Below, piece after piece: positions 53,636-61,032 of a stretch of DNA of 64,000 bases (positions are counted from its first letter, which is position 1; each line of letters begins with the position of its first letter). This DNA is from Nocardia jiangxiensis NBRC 101359 (GTDB lineage: Bacteria > Actinomycetota > Actinomycetes > Mycobacteriales > Mycobacteriaceae). A program made the translations under genes and the position numbers. Where the stretch lies: assembly GCF_000308615.1 (NCBI RefSeq), contig NZ_BAGB01000172.1, positions 62,001 to 126,000 on the forward strand. Direction: 5' to 3'. The notes beneath the pieces are model-generated. The model was not told where the DNA came from, ran no database searches, and worked only from the letters and a program-made list of their open reading frames with translations.

Positions 53636-53687
53636 ACCCGCCTCCTACCCTTCGGGGACCGGGTTGTTCGCCGGGACGCACAGCCCG

Positions 53688-54290
53688 CTATCCGCGATTG
53701 ACCTCCCGGCTCAGACCACGCCACTCGCGAGTCCAATCGGCGCGGCGGCGGATTTCGAGCAGTGAGTACAGCACGGCCAGCACCGCGCCCACGACGAGGG
53801 CGACGCTGCCGAAGACCTTCATGGCCCGGTCCACGCCGTCGCCCAACGCCAGATCCGTCGGTGACAGATCGTGCAGCGGACGGCCGTCTCCGCCTACTCG
53901 CACCGGAAACCGATCGCCGGGCCTGGCAGTCGAGGGGACGTCGATCGTGGCCGTGTGGGTGTGCCCGGCCCGAGTCCACACGACCTGTGTCTGCCATGTC
54001 CTGACGGCGGCGACACTGTCCTGGCCGACCACCGTGGGACGTTCGGTGACGGTTCCGGCGACCGTGACCGCCGAGGCGATCACCGCGCGTTCGTGCACGA
54101 GAGCTTCATCGTAGCGAGCCGTTCCCGCGTGCACAGCGAATGGGATGGCGGCGAGCAGCAGCACGACCGCGACGATGCGGGCCCCCGCCTCCCAGCGGTC
54201 CGAGGCCCGCATCAACGGGTTGGCGCTCCAGGGTGCGGTGCGCCATAGTCTGCGTGGCAGAGATGGGCGGTTCGTCACGTCGATTCCCAT
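53688..54290 (-). CDS. Rv1733c-family membrane protein
   Basis: The 200-residue protein has two membrane helices (about residues 37-57: RIVAVVLLLAAIPFAVHAG; and 163-183: VALVVGAVLAVLYSLLEI) flanking an extracytoplasmic domain with WTRAGHTHTATIDVPSTARP and GDRFPVRV. This matches the Rv1733c family, whose M. tuberculosis member is a dormancy (DosR) antigen. The molecular function is unknown. It starts with SLPRRLWRTAPWSANPLMRA, the usual N-terminal signature. Confidence 0.8.
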   Translation of the reverse strand: MGIDVTNRPSLPRRLWRTAPWSANPLMRASDRWEAGARIVAVVLLLAAIPFAVHAGTARYDEALVHERAVIASAVTVAGTVTERPTVVGQDSVAAVRTWQTQVVWTRAGHTHTATIDVPSTARPGDRFPVRVGGDGRPLHDLSPTDLALGDGVDRAMKVFGSVALVVGAVLAVLYSLLEIRRRADWTREWRGLSREVNRG

Positions 54291-54670
54291 CTATTCGGAT
54301 TTTCAGTTCATGCTGGGTGGCCCCCGAAACCACCCGCCGACACGCCCCCGGGGCCTCGCCATTGAGCACCTTCGTCATCATCGACGATAGCGACGGCGCA
54401 TTCGGCCTCGGCACCCGCATACCCCGGCCGACGATGCGAACACAGCGCGACATCACTCCGTCGGCACCCGCTCGTGCGCTGTGAGCAACCGGCGGGCGAA
54501 CCGGGTGCGCGACTGCACGGTGACCCGTTGCTCGATGTAGCGCCCGTCACAGCCGGGCTGACGTAGCGGGCGCTTTCGGCCATACTGGAGGCCGCGACGT
54601 TCTGATGTGGTGACGTTCAAACCAACAGCGCTCCGAACCGCAAGCGACCTCGTCGCCCTGGAGGTACACC
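54291..54670. other. Intergenic region upstream of the sigma factor
   Basis: Frames run through these 380 bases on both strands, but none shows family resemblance, codon-position bias or a ribosome site. It should contain the promoters of the divergent Rv1733c-like and sigma-factor genes. No clear SigF-type promoter was found by eye. Confidence 0.4.
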
Positions 54671-55474
54671 ATGACCTCACACCTTCCGACCAGCTCAGCG
54701 CGCTCCCACCGGGGAAACGACCCGTACGACGGTATCGAGCCGTGGCTGGAGAAAATGGCCGCCCTGCCCGATGACGATCCCGAACGTGCCCGGCTGCGCG
54801 GCGAGATCATCGACCGGTGCCTGCCGCTGGCCGAGCACATCGCCCGCCGCTACATCCGACGCGGGGAAACCTACGAAGACCTCTATCAAGTGGCAGCGCT
54901 GGGACTGATCCTCGCCGTCGACCGCTACGACCCGGCGAAGGCCGCGACGTTCGTATCCTTCGCGGTGCCCACGATCATGGGTGAGGTGCGTCGCCACTTC
55001 CGCGACCGCACCTGGGCCGTGCGCGTGCCACGCCCCGCCAAGGAATTGCAGGCCGATATCGGGCCTGCCGTGGAACGCCTGGCACACCGGCTGCACCGCA
55101 TGCCCACCAATTCGGAACTGTCCACCGAACTCGGTGTCGATCGCCTGGACATGACCCAGGCGCTGCTGGCAGCCAACGCCTATTCCGCCGACACGATCGA
55201 CACCTCACCCACCGACGCCGACCGCGCCACCACCCGCATCACCGACGAACTCGGCAGCGAGGACACCGGGTACCGGATCACCGACGAAGCACTCACCGTC
55301 GCCCCGCTCCTGGCCGATCTACCGTTCCGGGAACGCGAGGTCCTGCGGCTGCGGTTCTTCGAGAACCGGACCCAGACGCAGATCGGCGAACAGATCGGCC
55401 TGTCCCAGATGCAGGTGTGCCGCATCCTCACCCACACCCTCACCAGGCTGCGAGAACAAGCAGTCCCGAGTTGA
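54671..55474 (+). CDS. SigB/SigF-type alternative sigma factor
   Basis: The 267-residue RNA polymerase sigma factor belongs to the general-stress group. Region 2 reads CLPLAEHIARRYIRRGETYE, YQVAALGLILAVDRYDPAKA and TFVSFAVPTIMGEVRRHFRD. Region 3 is RVPRPAKELQADIGP, and region 4 is LPFREREVLRLRFFENRTQT with SQMQVCRIL. No anti-sigma factor gene is adjacent. GGAGGTACACC precedes the ATG. It presumably controls neighbouring stress genes. Confidence 0.92.
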   Translation: MTSHLPTSSARSHRGNDPYDGIEPWLEKMAALPDDDPERARLRGEIIDRCLPLAEHIARRYIRRGETYEDLYQVAALGLILAVDRYDPAKAATFVSFAVPTIMGEVRRHFRDRTWAVRVPRPAKELQADIGPAVERLAHRLHRMPTNSELSTELGVDRLDMTQALLAANAYSADTIDTSPTDADRATTRITDELGSEDTGYRITDEALTVAPLLADLPFREREVLRLRFFENRTQTQIGEQIGLSQMQVCRILTHTLTRLREQAVPS

Positions 55475-55502
55475 GTCCGGACGCGCACCGCCGCAACAGA
55501 TT

Positions 55503-56009
55503 TCACCGATGTCGCCGCTGCCACCACGGATACACCACCCACAGACCGGTGAACAACGCCGCGAATCCCACACCGGCGATCACCCCGGCGACCGGTCCGA
55601 CGACCGTGTCGAAGATCAGCACCGCCACCCCGGTCAGCGCGACCCCCAGCAACAACAGACCGGTCAACGCGTAGTAATGGGCGGCGGCGACCACACTCTC
55701 GAGCCGATGCCTGCGGAACAACAGCCGATGCGCGGCCACCGGAGCGGTCAGGAAAACCGTGGCCGCGATCGAGGCCACCACGACGACCAGATACACCACC
55801 CGCATCGCAACCGACACGGATTCGAATCGCGCCTGGAACGGCAGCGTGAGCAGAAAGCCGGTAAGTAGCTGAACACCGGTCTGGACGACACGCAATTCCT
55901 GGAGCAGCCCGGTCAGATTCCGATCCAGCTGCTCGGGTCCGGTCTCGCCGCGAACCCGCCGATCCCACTGTGAATCGGGTGCGGCCTCGTCGTAATCATC
56001 CCGTGCCAT
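55503..56009 (-). CDS. DUF6328-family membrane protein
   Basis: The 168-residue protein has four hydrophobic helices and the conserved N-terminal LLQELRVVQTGVQLLTGFLL and PFQARF, with PVAAHRLLFRRH in the loop. These are marks of the DUF6328 family. The function is unknown. GAGGATATCG precedes the ATG at 56009. It faces the sigma-factor gene with a 28-base gap. Confidence 0.78.
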   Translation of the reverse strand: MARDDYDEAAPDSQWDRRVRGETGPEQLDRNLTGLLQELRVVQTGVQLLTGFLLTLPFQARFESVSVAMRVVYLVVVVASIAATVFLTAPVAAHRLLFRRHRLESVVAAAHYYALTGLLLLGVALTGVAVLIFDTVVGPVAGVIAGVGFAALFTGLWVVYPWWQRRHR

Positions 56010-56179
56010 CGATATCCTCAACCTGTCGAGGGAATACGAGCCACCATGGGAAACAATTCATTTCACGGTTTACCCAGTAGTTGCCACAGTATTATGGAAC
56101 TGGTTTTTCCCACGTATCCACACCGTAATGCGGGGCACGACGGCACCCCGCAAACGCACTGAGCCGAGGGAGAAAAACA

Positions 56180-56689
56180 ATGTCGGACCAGGGAACACCC
56201 ACCGCGCAGGTACCACCGGTGGACCCGAATGCCGGAACCGAGCCCGCCGCCCCGCGAGGCCGCCACGAGGGCGGCGCCTCGAACCTGCAGCAGGGCGCCG
56301 CGGCCGTGGGCACGATGGCCGCGGTGGTGTTGATGCTCGTCGCCGGAGCGCTGCAGATTCTGGAGGGGATCTCGGCGATCGAATACGACGACATCATCGT
56401 GGTCGGCCCCCGGTACACCTACCAGTGGAACGCCACCGGCTGGGGCGTGGTCCACATCGTCATCGGCGCACTGCTGGTACTCGCCGCGCTCGCGCTGTTC
56501 ACCGGCAGGCTCTGGGCACGAACCCTGGCGATCGTGCTGGCCGCGGCATCGATCGTGGCGAACTTCCTCTGGCTGCCGCACAACCCGTGGTGGTCGATCC
56601 TGCTCATCGCCCTGGATGCATTCCTGATCTGGGCAATCGCGACCTGGCACCATCCCGGACAGGGCGCGGCCACACACAGCGCGTCCTGA
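56180..56689 (+). CDS. DUF7144-like four-helix membrane protein
   Basis: The 169-residue protein has a Pro/Ala-rich cytoplasmic N-terminus and four membrane helices (GTMAAVVLMLVAGALQILEG; WGVVHIVIGALLVLAALALF; LAIVLAAASIVANFLWLPH; WWSILLIALDAFLIWAIATW). This pattern is widespread in actinobacteria and its function is unknown. GAGGGAGAAAAACA precedes the ATG. Confidence 0.78.
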   Translation: MSDQGTPTAQVPPVDPNAGTEPAAPRGRHEGGASNLQQGAAAVGTMAAVVLMLVAGALQILEGISAIEYDDIIVVGPRYTYQWNATGWGVVHIVIGALLVLAALALFTGRLWARTLAIVLAAASIVANFLWLPHNPWWSILLIALDAFLIWAIATWHHPGQGAATHSAS

Positions 56690-56728
56690 GGCGGGATCGC
56701 GACAGGACCCGGCACGGAGGTGTGAGAA

Positions 56729-56884
56729 TCAGCCGCCGAAGGGCCACCATGCCCGTTTCGAGCTATCGGCGGCACACGCACAGCGCTGGGCCGGGGGCAC
56801 ATCGCCGAGCACTTGCTCGACGTGCTCGCCACAGCCGGTGTAACCGGGTTTGCCGCATTTGCGGCAGACGATGCGTTGGCACAT
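56729..56884 (-). CDS. Small CxxC zinc-binding-type protein
   Basis: The 51-residue protein reads MCQRIVCRKCGKPGYTGCGE then HVEQVLGDVPPAQRCAC and ends WWPFGG. The C-x2-C, GC and C-A-C cysteines suggest a small zinc finger. Near-identical short proteins occur in many actinobacteria without known function. GAGGAAATCGACGCA precedes the ATG. It sits 29 bases after the CoA-disulfide-reductase gene on the same strand and may be co-transcribed. Confidence 0.72.
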   Translation of the reverse strand: MCQRIVCRKCGKPGYTGCGEHVEQVLGDVPPAQRCACAADSSKRAWWPFGG

Positions 56885-56913
56885 TGCGTCGATTTCCTCG
56901 TCTCTGGAAGGGG

Positions 56914-58542
56914 TCAGGGGTGCGGCGCTGCGGTGGCCGCACACCAGGTCAGATATCCGCCGTCGAGATTGACCGCATCGTGGCCGAGCTGGGTCAGCAG
57001 ACGCGTGGCACTGTTGCCGCGCTGGCCGACCCGGCAGAAGACCAGCACCGGGCCGGCAGGTATTTCGGCGGCCCGATCGCGCAATTCGTCGAGGGGAATG
57101 TTGACCGCGCCCGGTATCGAGCCCTCGGCGTACTCCTCGGGTGAACGCACATCGAGCAGACAGGTTCCGGCCACGATCGCATCATCCACCTCGGACCACT
57201 GCGCCGTGCGCAGCACCCCGGTACGCAGATTGTCGGCCATATAACCGAGCATGTTCACCGGATCCTTGGCGGAGCCGAACTGCGGAGCATAGGCCAGTTC
57301 CAGATCCATCAGCCGCGAGGCCGTGATGCCACCGGCCATGGCCGTGGCCAGCACATCGATGCGTTTGTCCACGCCGTCCGCACCGACGGCCTGCGCGCCG
57401 AGAATCTCATCGGTGTCCGGGTCGACCAGCAGTTTCAGGGAGATCCCCCGTGCGCCGGGGTAGTAACCGGCGTGCGCGAGCGGATGCGAATGCAGCGCGC
57501 GGAATCGGCGCCCCGCGGCACGCAGTCGCTTCTCGCTCCATCCGGTCATCGCCGCGGTGAGACCGAAGACGCCCAGGATCGCGGTCCCGGAGGCGGGCGG
57601 GTCCACGGCCGGGAGCCCGGCGATGACGTCGGCGACCAACCGCCCCTGCCGATTCGCGGCATTGGCCAACGGGACCGGCATCGGCTCCCCGGACAACGCG
57701 TCGGTCTTCTCCACCACATCGCCGACGGCGTACACGTGCGGCGCCGAGGTTCGCAGCCGGTCGTCGACCACGACTCCCCCGGCCGAACCGATGTCGAGAC
57801 CGGCTCCACGAGCGAGGGCGCTCTCGGGGCGCACGCCGATCGCCATGATCACCAGATCCGCCGGGACCACGCGCCGATCGGCCAGGGTCGCGGTGTCGGC
57901 ACCGATGCGCACCAGCTCGGCGCCCAGCTCCAACTGGATCCCGTGCTCGCGCAGTTCGGCGGCGACGGGCGCGGCCATCTCGGTGTCCAGAGGCGCGAGC
58001 ACCTGCGGGCCGCGTTCCACCACCGTGGTCGAAATCCCGCGCCGCACAAGGTTTTCGGCCATTTCCACCCCGATGAACCCGGCCCCGACGACGACCGCCG
58101 AGCCGACCTCGGAAACAGCGGCGGACATGCGGTCCACATCCGCGACGTCCCGCAGCACCAGAGCGCGGTCCGCACCCGGCAGCGGCGGCACGATCGCGCT
58201 CGCTCCGGTGCTGAGCACCAGTTCGTCGAAGGATTCGAGATACTCCCGACCGGAATCCAGTTCGCGCACCACAACGGTCCGGCTTTCCGGGTCGAGGGTG
58301 ATCGCTTCGCTGCGCACCCGCACATCGAGCCGGAACCGCGCCGCCAGCGATTCCGGCGTCTGCAGCAAGAGCGATTCCCGTTTCGGGATCACACCGCCGA
58401 CGTAGTAGGGCAGCCCGCAGTTCGCGAACGACACGTGATCGCCTCGTTCGAGGACGATGATCTCGGCCGTTTCACTCAGCCGCCGCAGACGCGTCGCGGC
58501 CGACATGCCACCGGCGACTCCACCGACGATCACAACCTTCAT
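56914..58542 (-). CDS. CoA-disulfide reductase fused to rhodanese (CoADR-RHD)
   Basis: The 542-residue FAD/NAD(P)H disulfide reductase has VGGVAGGMSAATRLRRL (FAD), the single active-site cysteine C42 in SFANCGLPYY, GAGFIGVEMAENL (NAD) and the C-terminal YAPQFGSAKDPVNMLGY. A rhodanese domain follows at about residues 450-535, with catalytic C503 in VFCRVGQRG. Such fusions reduce CoA persulfide or polysulfide and guard against sulfur stress. GGAGGTGTGGA precedes the ATG. Two CstR-type operators upstream predict persulfide-sensitive control. Confidence 0.9.
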   Translation of the reverse strand: MKVVIVGGVAGGMSAATRLRRLSETAEIIVLERGDHVSFANCGLPYYVGGVIPKRESLLLQTPESLAARFRLDVRVRSEAITLDPESRTVVVRELDSGREYLESFDELVLSTGASAIVPPLPGADRALVLRDVADVDRMSAAVSEVGSAVVVGAGFIGVEMAENLVRRGISTTVVERGPQVLAPLDTEMAAPVAAELREHGIQLELGAELVRIGADTATLADRRVVPADLVIMAIGVRPESALARGAGLDIGSAGGVVVDDRLRTSAPHVYAVGDVVEKTDALSGEPMPVPLANAANRQGRLVADVIAGLPAVDPPASGTAILGVFGLTAAMTGWSEKRLRAAGRRFRALHSHPLAHAGYYPGARGISLKLLVDPDTDEILGAQAVGADGVDKRIDVLATAMAGGITASRLMDLELAYAPQFGSAKDPVNMLGYMADNLRTGVLRTAQWSEVDDAIVAGTCLLDVRSPEEYAEGSIPGAVNIPLDELRDRAAEIPAGPVLVFCRVGQRGNSATRLLTQLGHDAVNLDGGYLTWCAATAAPHP

Positions 58543-58563
58543 TCCACACCTCCCGACAAGCCA

Positions 58564-58615
58564 GATACCCATGGGGGTATCTTGGATTCGAGTACGAATA
58601 TACCCCATGGGGTAT
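58564..58615. promoter_or_regulatory. Two CsoR/CstR-type operators upstream of CoADR-RHD
   Basis: GATACCC-ATGG-GGGTATC (58564-58581) and the perfect palindrome ATACCCCATGGGGTAT (58600-58615) have centres 35 bp apart. The pattern ATACCC(C)-N-(G)GGGTAT is that bound by CsoR-family persulfide sensors (CstR) in front of sulfur-detoxification genes. No csoR/cstR gene is in the window, so the regulator must be elsewhere. Confidence 0.75.
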
Positions 58616-58825
58616 CTAAACCGCCCTGTCGACCGGCTCACACACGGAAATTCACACGCGTCCACCAGGTGTGTCGATCTTCACAAAAGATCTCGACTGT
58701 GATAGTTCAGGCGACCGAAATGGTTCCACGCAGTACATTCAGAGACGTTCTATCGTGAAAAGACCGCTGGGTCGCTCTCGGAGCGGGGTTGTCCGCGAGC
58801 AACCCGACTGCCGAGGGGATTGTGG

Positions 58826-60112
58826 GTGAACGACGTCGCGGAAGTACTCGCCAGGGCGTGGTTGAACGCCCTGGCTCCTACTACTGCGGTGTCCGAGTCC
58901 ACTACACAGGCCCGGTATCTGCTGCGCGGTCTGATCATGGATCTGCTCGCCGCCGTGCGCACCGATCCCTTCGACGTATCGGCGGGCATGCAGATCGGGC
59001 GGGCGCTGGTCGCGGCACACTGGGTCGACGAGCAGGTTCCGTCGGTATCCGCGCAGGTGTTGCATCGACTCGGCGAGCATTGCGACCACCCCGACGCGGC
59101 TGCCCGGTCGGCGGCATTGCTCGCGGCGCTCGGACAGGGCCACCAGGCCGGGCTGGACGATCTGCGGGACCGGGATCGCCAGCACACCACGGCCCCGCAC
59201 GAGTCCAGCAACGATCATGATTCCCGGTTCCGGATGGTGTTCGACAACATCGCCGCCGCGGTCGCCATCGGCGATACCGAAGGCAGGCTGCTCGAGGCGA
59301 ACAATGCGCTGGCGGACATGATCGGCGTCCCGGTCTCCTCACTGCAGGGGATTTCGGTCTACGACTTCGCACACCCCGACGACCGGGAACATATCCGCAA
59401 ACTGCTCTACGACGAGCTGGTTCCGGCCAGATCCGGCACGGTCGCTCTGGAGCGCAGACTCGTGCGCGCCGACGGCACGATCGGGTGGATGTCCTTCGCC
59501 ATCACCTACGTGCAGGGAATCAACGACCACCAGTCCGACTACCTGCTGGCGGTGGGCGCGGACGTGACCGAAATACATCAGCGGCACGAGGAACTGCACC
59601 GCGAGGCCCGGCACGACCCGCTGACCGGGCTACCCAATCGCCGCCTGCTCACCGAACGGGTCGACGAACTGATCGCTACCGCGCACCCCGACGATCGGGC
59701 CGGATTCTGTTTCGTCGATCTGGATCATTTCAAGGCGATCAACGACCGTTACGGCCACAATGCCGGGGACAAGGCCCTGTCCGAGGTCGCGGCCCGGCTG
59801 CGCAACAGTGTGCGTGACTACCACTGCCTCCTCGCCCGCATCGGCGGCGACGAATTCGTCGTACTCATCCCGCCGCCGGCCGGTATGTCCCGCACCACGG
59901 TCATCGCCGACCGGTTGCTGTCGGCGCTGGCCGATCCGATCATCATCGATGGGCGTCCGCTGCGGATATCGGCCAGCATCGGCGTGATCGTGACCCCCAT
60001 CGCCGACGCCGACACCGAATCCCTCCTGGCCGCCGCCGACACCAGCCTCTACAACGCCAAATCCAACGGCAAGGGCCACTGGGTCCTGCAGATCCTCGGC
60101 GCACCCGTCTGA
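58826..60112 (+). CDS. PAS-GGDEF diguanylate cyclase
   Basis: The 428-residue soluble protein has residues 1-120 as a helical N-terminal region of unknown type (WLNALAPTTAVSESTTQARY). Residues about 130-245 form a PAS domain (FRMVFDNIAAAVAIGDTEGR, DFAHPDDREHI). Residues about 258-425 form a GGDEF domain (DPLTGLPNRRLL, FVDLDHFKAINDRYGH, RIGGDEFVVL). The intact GGDEF predicts cyclic-di-GMP synthesis from GTP. No EAL domain follows. The GTG at 58826 is best placed behind GAGGGG. Confidence 0.88.
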   Translation: MNDVAEVLARAWLNALAPTTAVSESTTQARYLLRGLIMDLLAAVRTDPFDVSAGMQIGRALVAAHWVDEQVPSVSAQVLHRLGEHCDHPDAAARSAALLAALGQGHQAGLDDLRDRDRQHTTAPHESSNDHDSRFRMVFDNIAAAVAIGDTEGRLLEANNALADMIGVPVSSLQGISVYDFAHPDDREHIRKLLYDELVPARSGTVALERRLVRADGTIGWMSFAITYVQGINDHQSDYLLAVGADVTEIHQRHEELHREARHDPLTGLPNRRLLTERVDELIATAHPDDRAGFCFVDLDHFKAINDRYGHNAGDKALSEVAARLRNSVRDYHCLLARIGGDEFVVLIPPPAGMSRTTVIADRLLSALADPIIIDGRPLRISASIGVIVTPIADADTESLLAAADTSLYNAKSNGKGHWVLQILGAPV

Positions 60113-60147
60113 CCGACGTTCGCCACGTCGACCACGAGCCGGAGCGA

Positions 60148-60375
60148 TCAGGGACCGAGGAACAATCGCTCGTTCGGCAGACGGGTCTCCGGCAGACATC
60201 CTTCACTGGTGTGCGCGATCAATTCGATTGCGCACCAGCGCTTTCGATGCCAATCGCGGATCAGGTTGCGCGCCACGCCCTGTGCGGCGCGATAGTCGAA
60301 GGCCATTCCGTTCACCCAGACCCGCACGTGCATATCTTCGCGGGTCAGGACTGCGACCCCGGCTCCGGCTGTCAT
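60148..60375 (-). CDS. Small hypothetical protein coupled to the upstream DUF3263-like gene
   Basis: The 75-residue protein starts MTAGAGVAVLTREDMHVRVW and has VNGMAFDYRAAQGVARNLIR and DWHRKRWCAIELIAHTS. Its ATG overlaps the upstream stop (ATGA), a strong sign of co-translation. It is predicted to be a small alpha/beta protein of unknown function. It may be the partner of the preceding protein. Confidence 0.6.
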   Translation of the reverse strand: MTAGAGVAVLTREDMHVRVWVNGMAFDYRAAQGVARNLIRDWHRKRWCAIELIAHTSEGCLPETRLPNERLFLGP

Positions 60376-60815
60376 AGGACCGGGGCGGTCGGGGGCGCCT
60401 CGTCGAACCGCCATGCCGACCTCAACGCGTTCAACAGTGTCCGCTTGCGCAACCGGATTTCCGGGGTGTCGGTTCGGCGCGGCTCCAGACCGGTGCTCAG
60501 CATCTCGACGAACCGGCGGCGTCCGACACCGAAGACGACGAGCAGTTCGCCGGTGCTGGCGCCGCCGAACGGCGCCCAGCGGATGGCAAATGCGATCACC
60601 TGCGACGCGTCGATGTCGACCGCGTGGGACCTGCGGAAAGAGTCCAATTGACGCAGCGACGACCGGACCCACGACGAGCCGTAGTCCACCCGGGCCGCCG
60701 CGGGGTCCGGCCCTGTCCTCGCGGTCACCTCTCGCCCCGGCAGCAGCGGCTGCGGTCTCCCCCGGGCCTCGCGAACCACGCGGGACCAGCCCCGTTGTCG
60801 ATCGTGTCGATCCAT
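60372..60815 (-). CDS. DUF3263-like small protein, paralogue of the C-terminal domain at 19197-20003
   Basis: The 147-residue protein has a basic N-terminus, then WVRSSLRQLDSFRRSHAVDI, IAFAIRWAPFGGASTGELLV and RRRFVEMLSTGLEPRR, then LRKRTLLNALRSAW. This aligns without gaps to the C-terminal third of the zinc-ribbon protein beside the other kinase gene. The W..GG...ELL..FG...RRF pattern suggests a helix-turn-helix-like fold. AAGGACACTC precedes the ATG. It is divergent from the kinase-ATPase gene, with an inverted repeat between them. Confidence 0.72.
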   Translation of the reverse strand: MDRHDRQRGWSRVVREARGRPQPLLPGREVTARTGPDPAAARVDYGSSWVRSSLRQLDSFRRSHAVDIDASQVIAFAIRWAPFGGASTGELLVVFGVGRRRFVEMLSTGLEPRRTDTPEIRLRKRTLLNALRSAWRFDEAPPTAPVL

Positions 60816-60845
60816 GAGTGTCCTTGCACGAGAGTTCTGGACTAT

Positions 60846-60867
60846 CGCGCAAAGTATTCGTTGCGCG
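60846..60867. promoter_or_regulatory. Inverted repeat in the divergent kinase promoter
   Basis: CGCGCAA (60846-60852) and TTGCGCG (60861-60867) are exact inverted arms with an 8-base spacer, 31 bases upstream of the small-protein ATG. It is a candidate operator for the divergent pair. Confidence 0.45.
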
Positions 60868-61032
60868 CGCACGATCCGGCGACCGGAAAACTACCTACTC
60901 GTATACCTGTTCCGCCCGGCACCGCGGCGGCGGTGACACCGATACGACCGAGGGGTCGGCGAGGGGCCTCGACCTCCACACCGCCGCGACGGCGATATCC
61001 TGTAGCCACATGGTAACGAGGTGACTCAACAG

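Noticed and set aside
54308..54583. 91-codon minus-strand frame upstream of the sigma factor
   Set aside because: Low-complexity Gly/Ser/Arg composition, no ribosome site and no motif.
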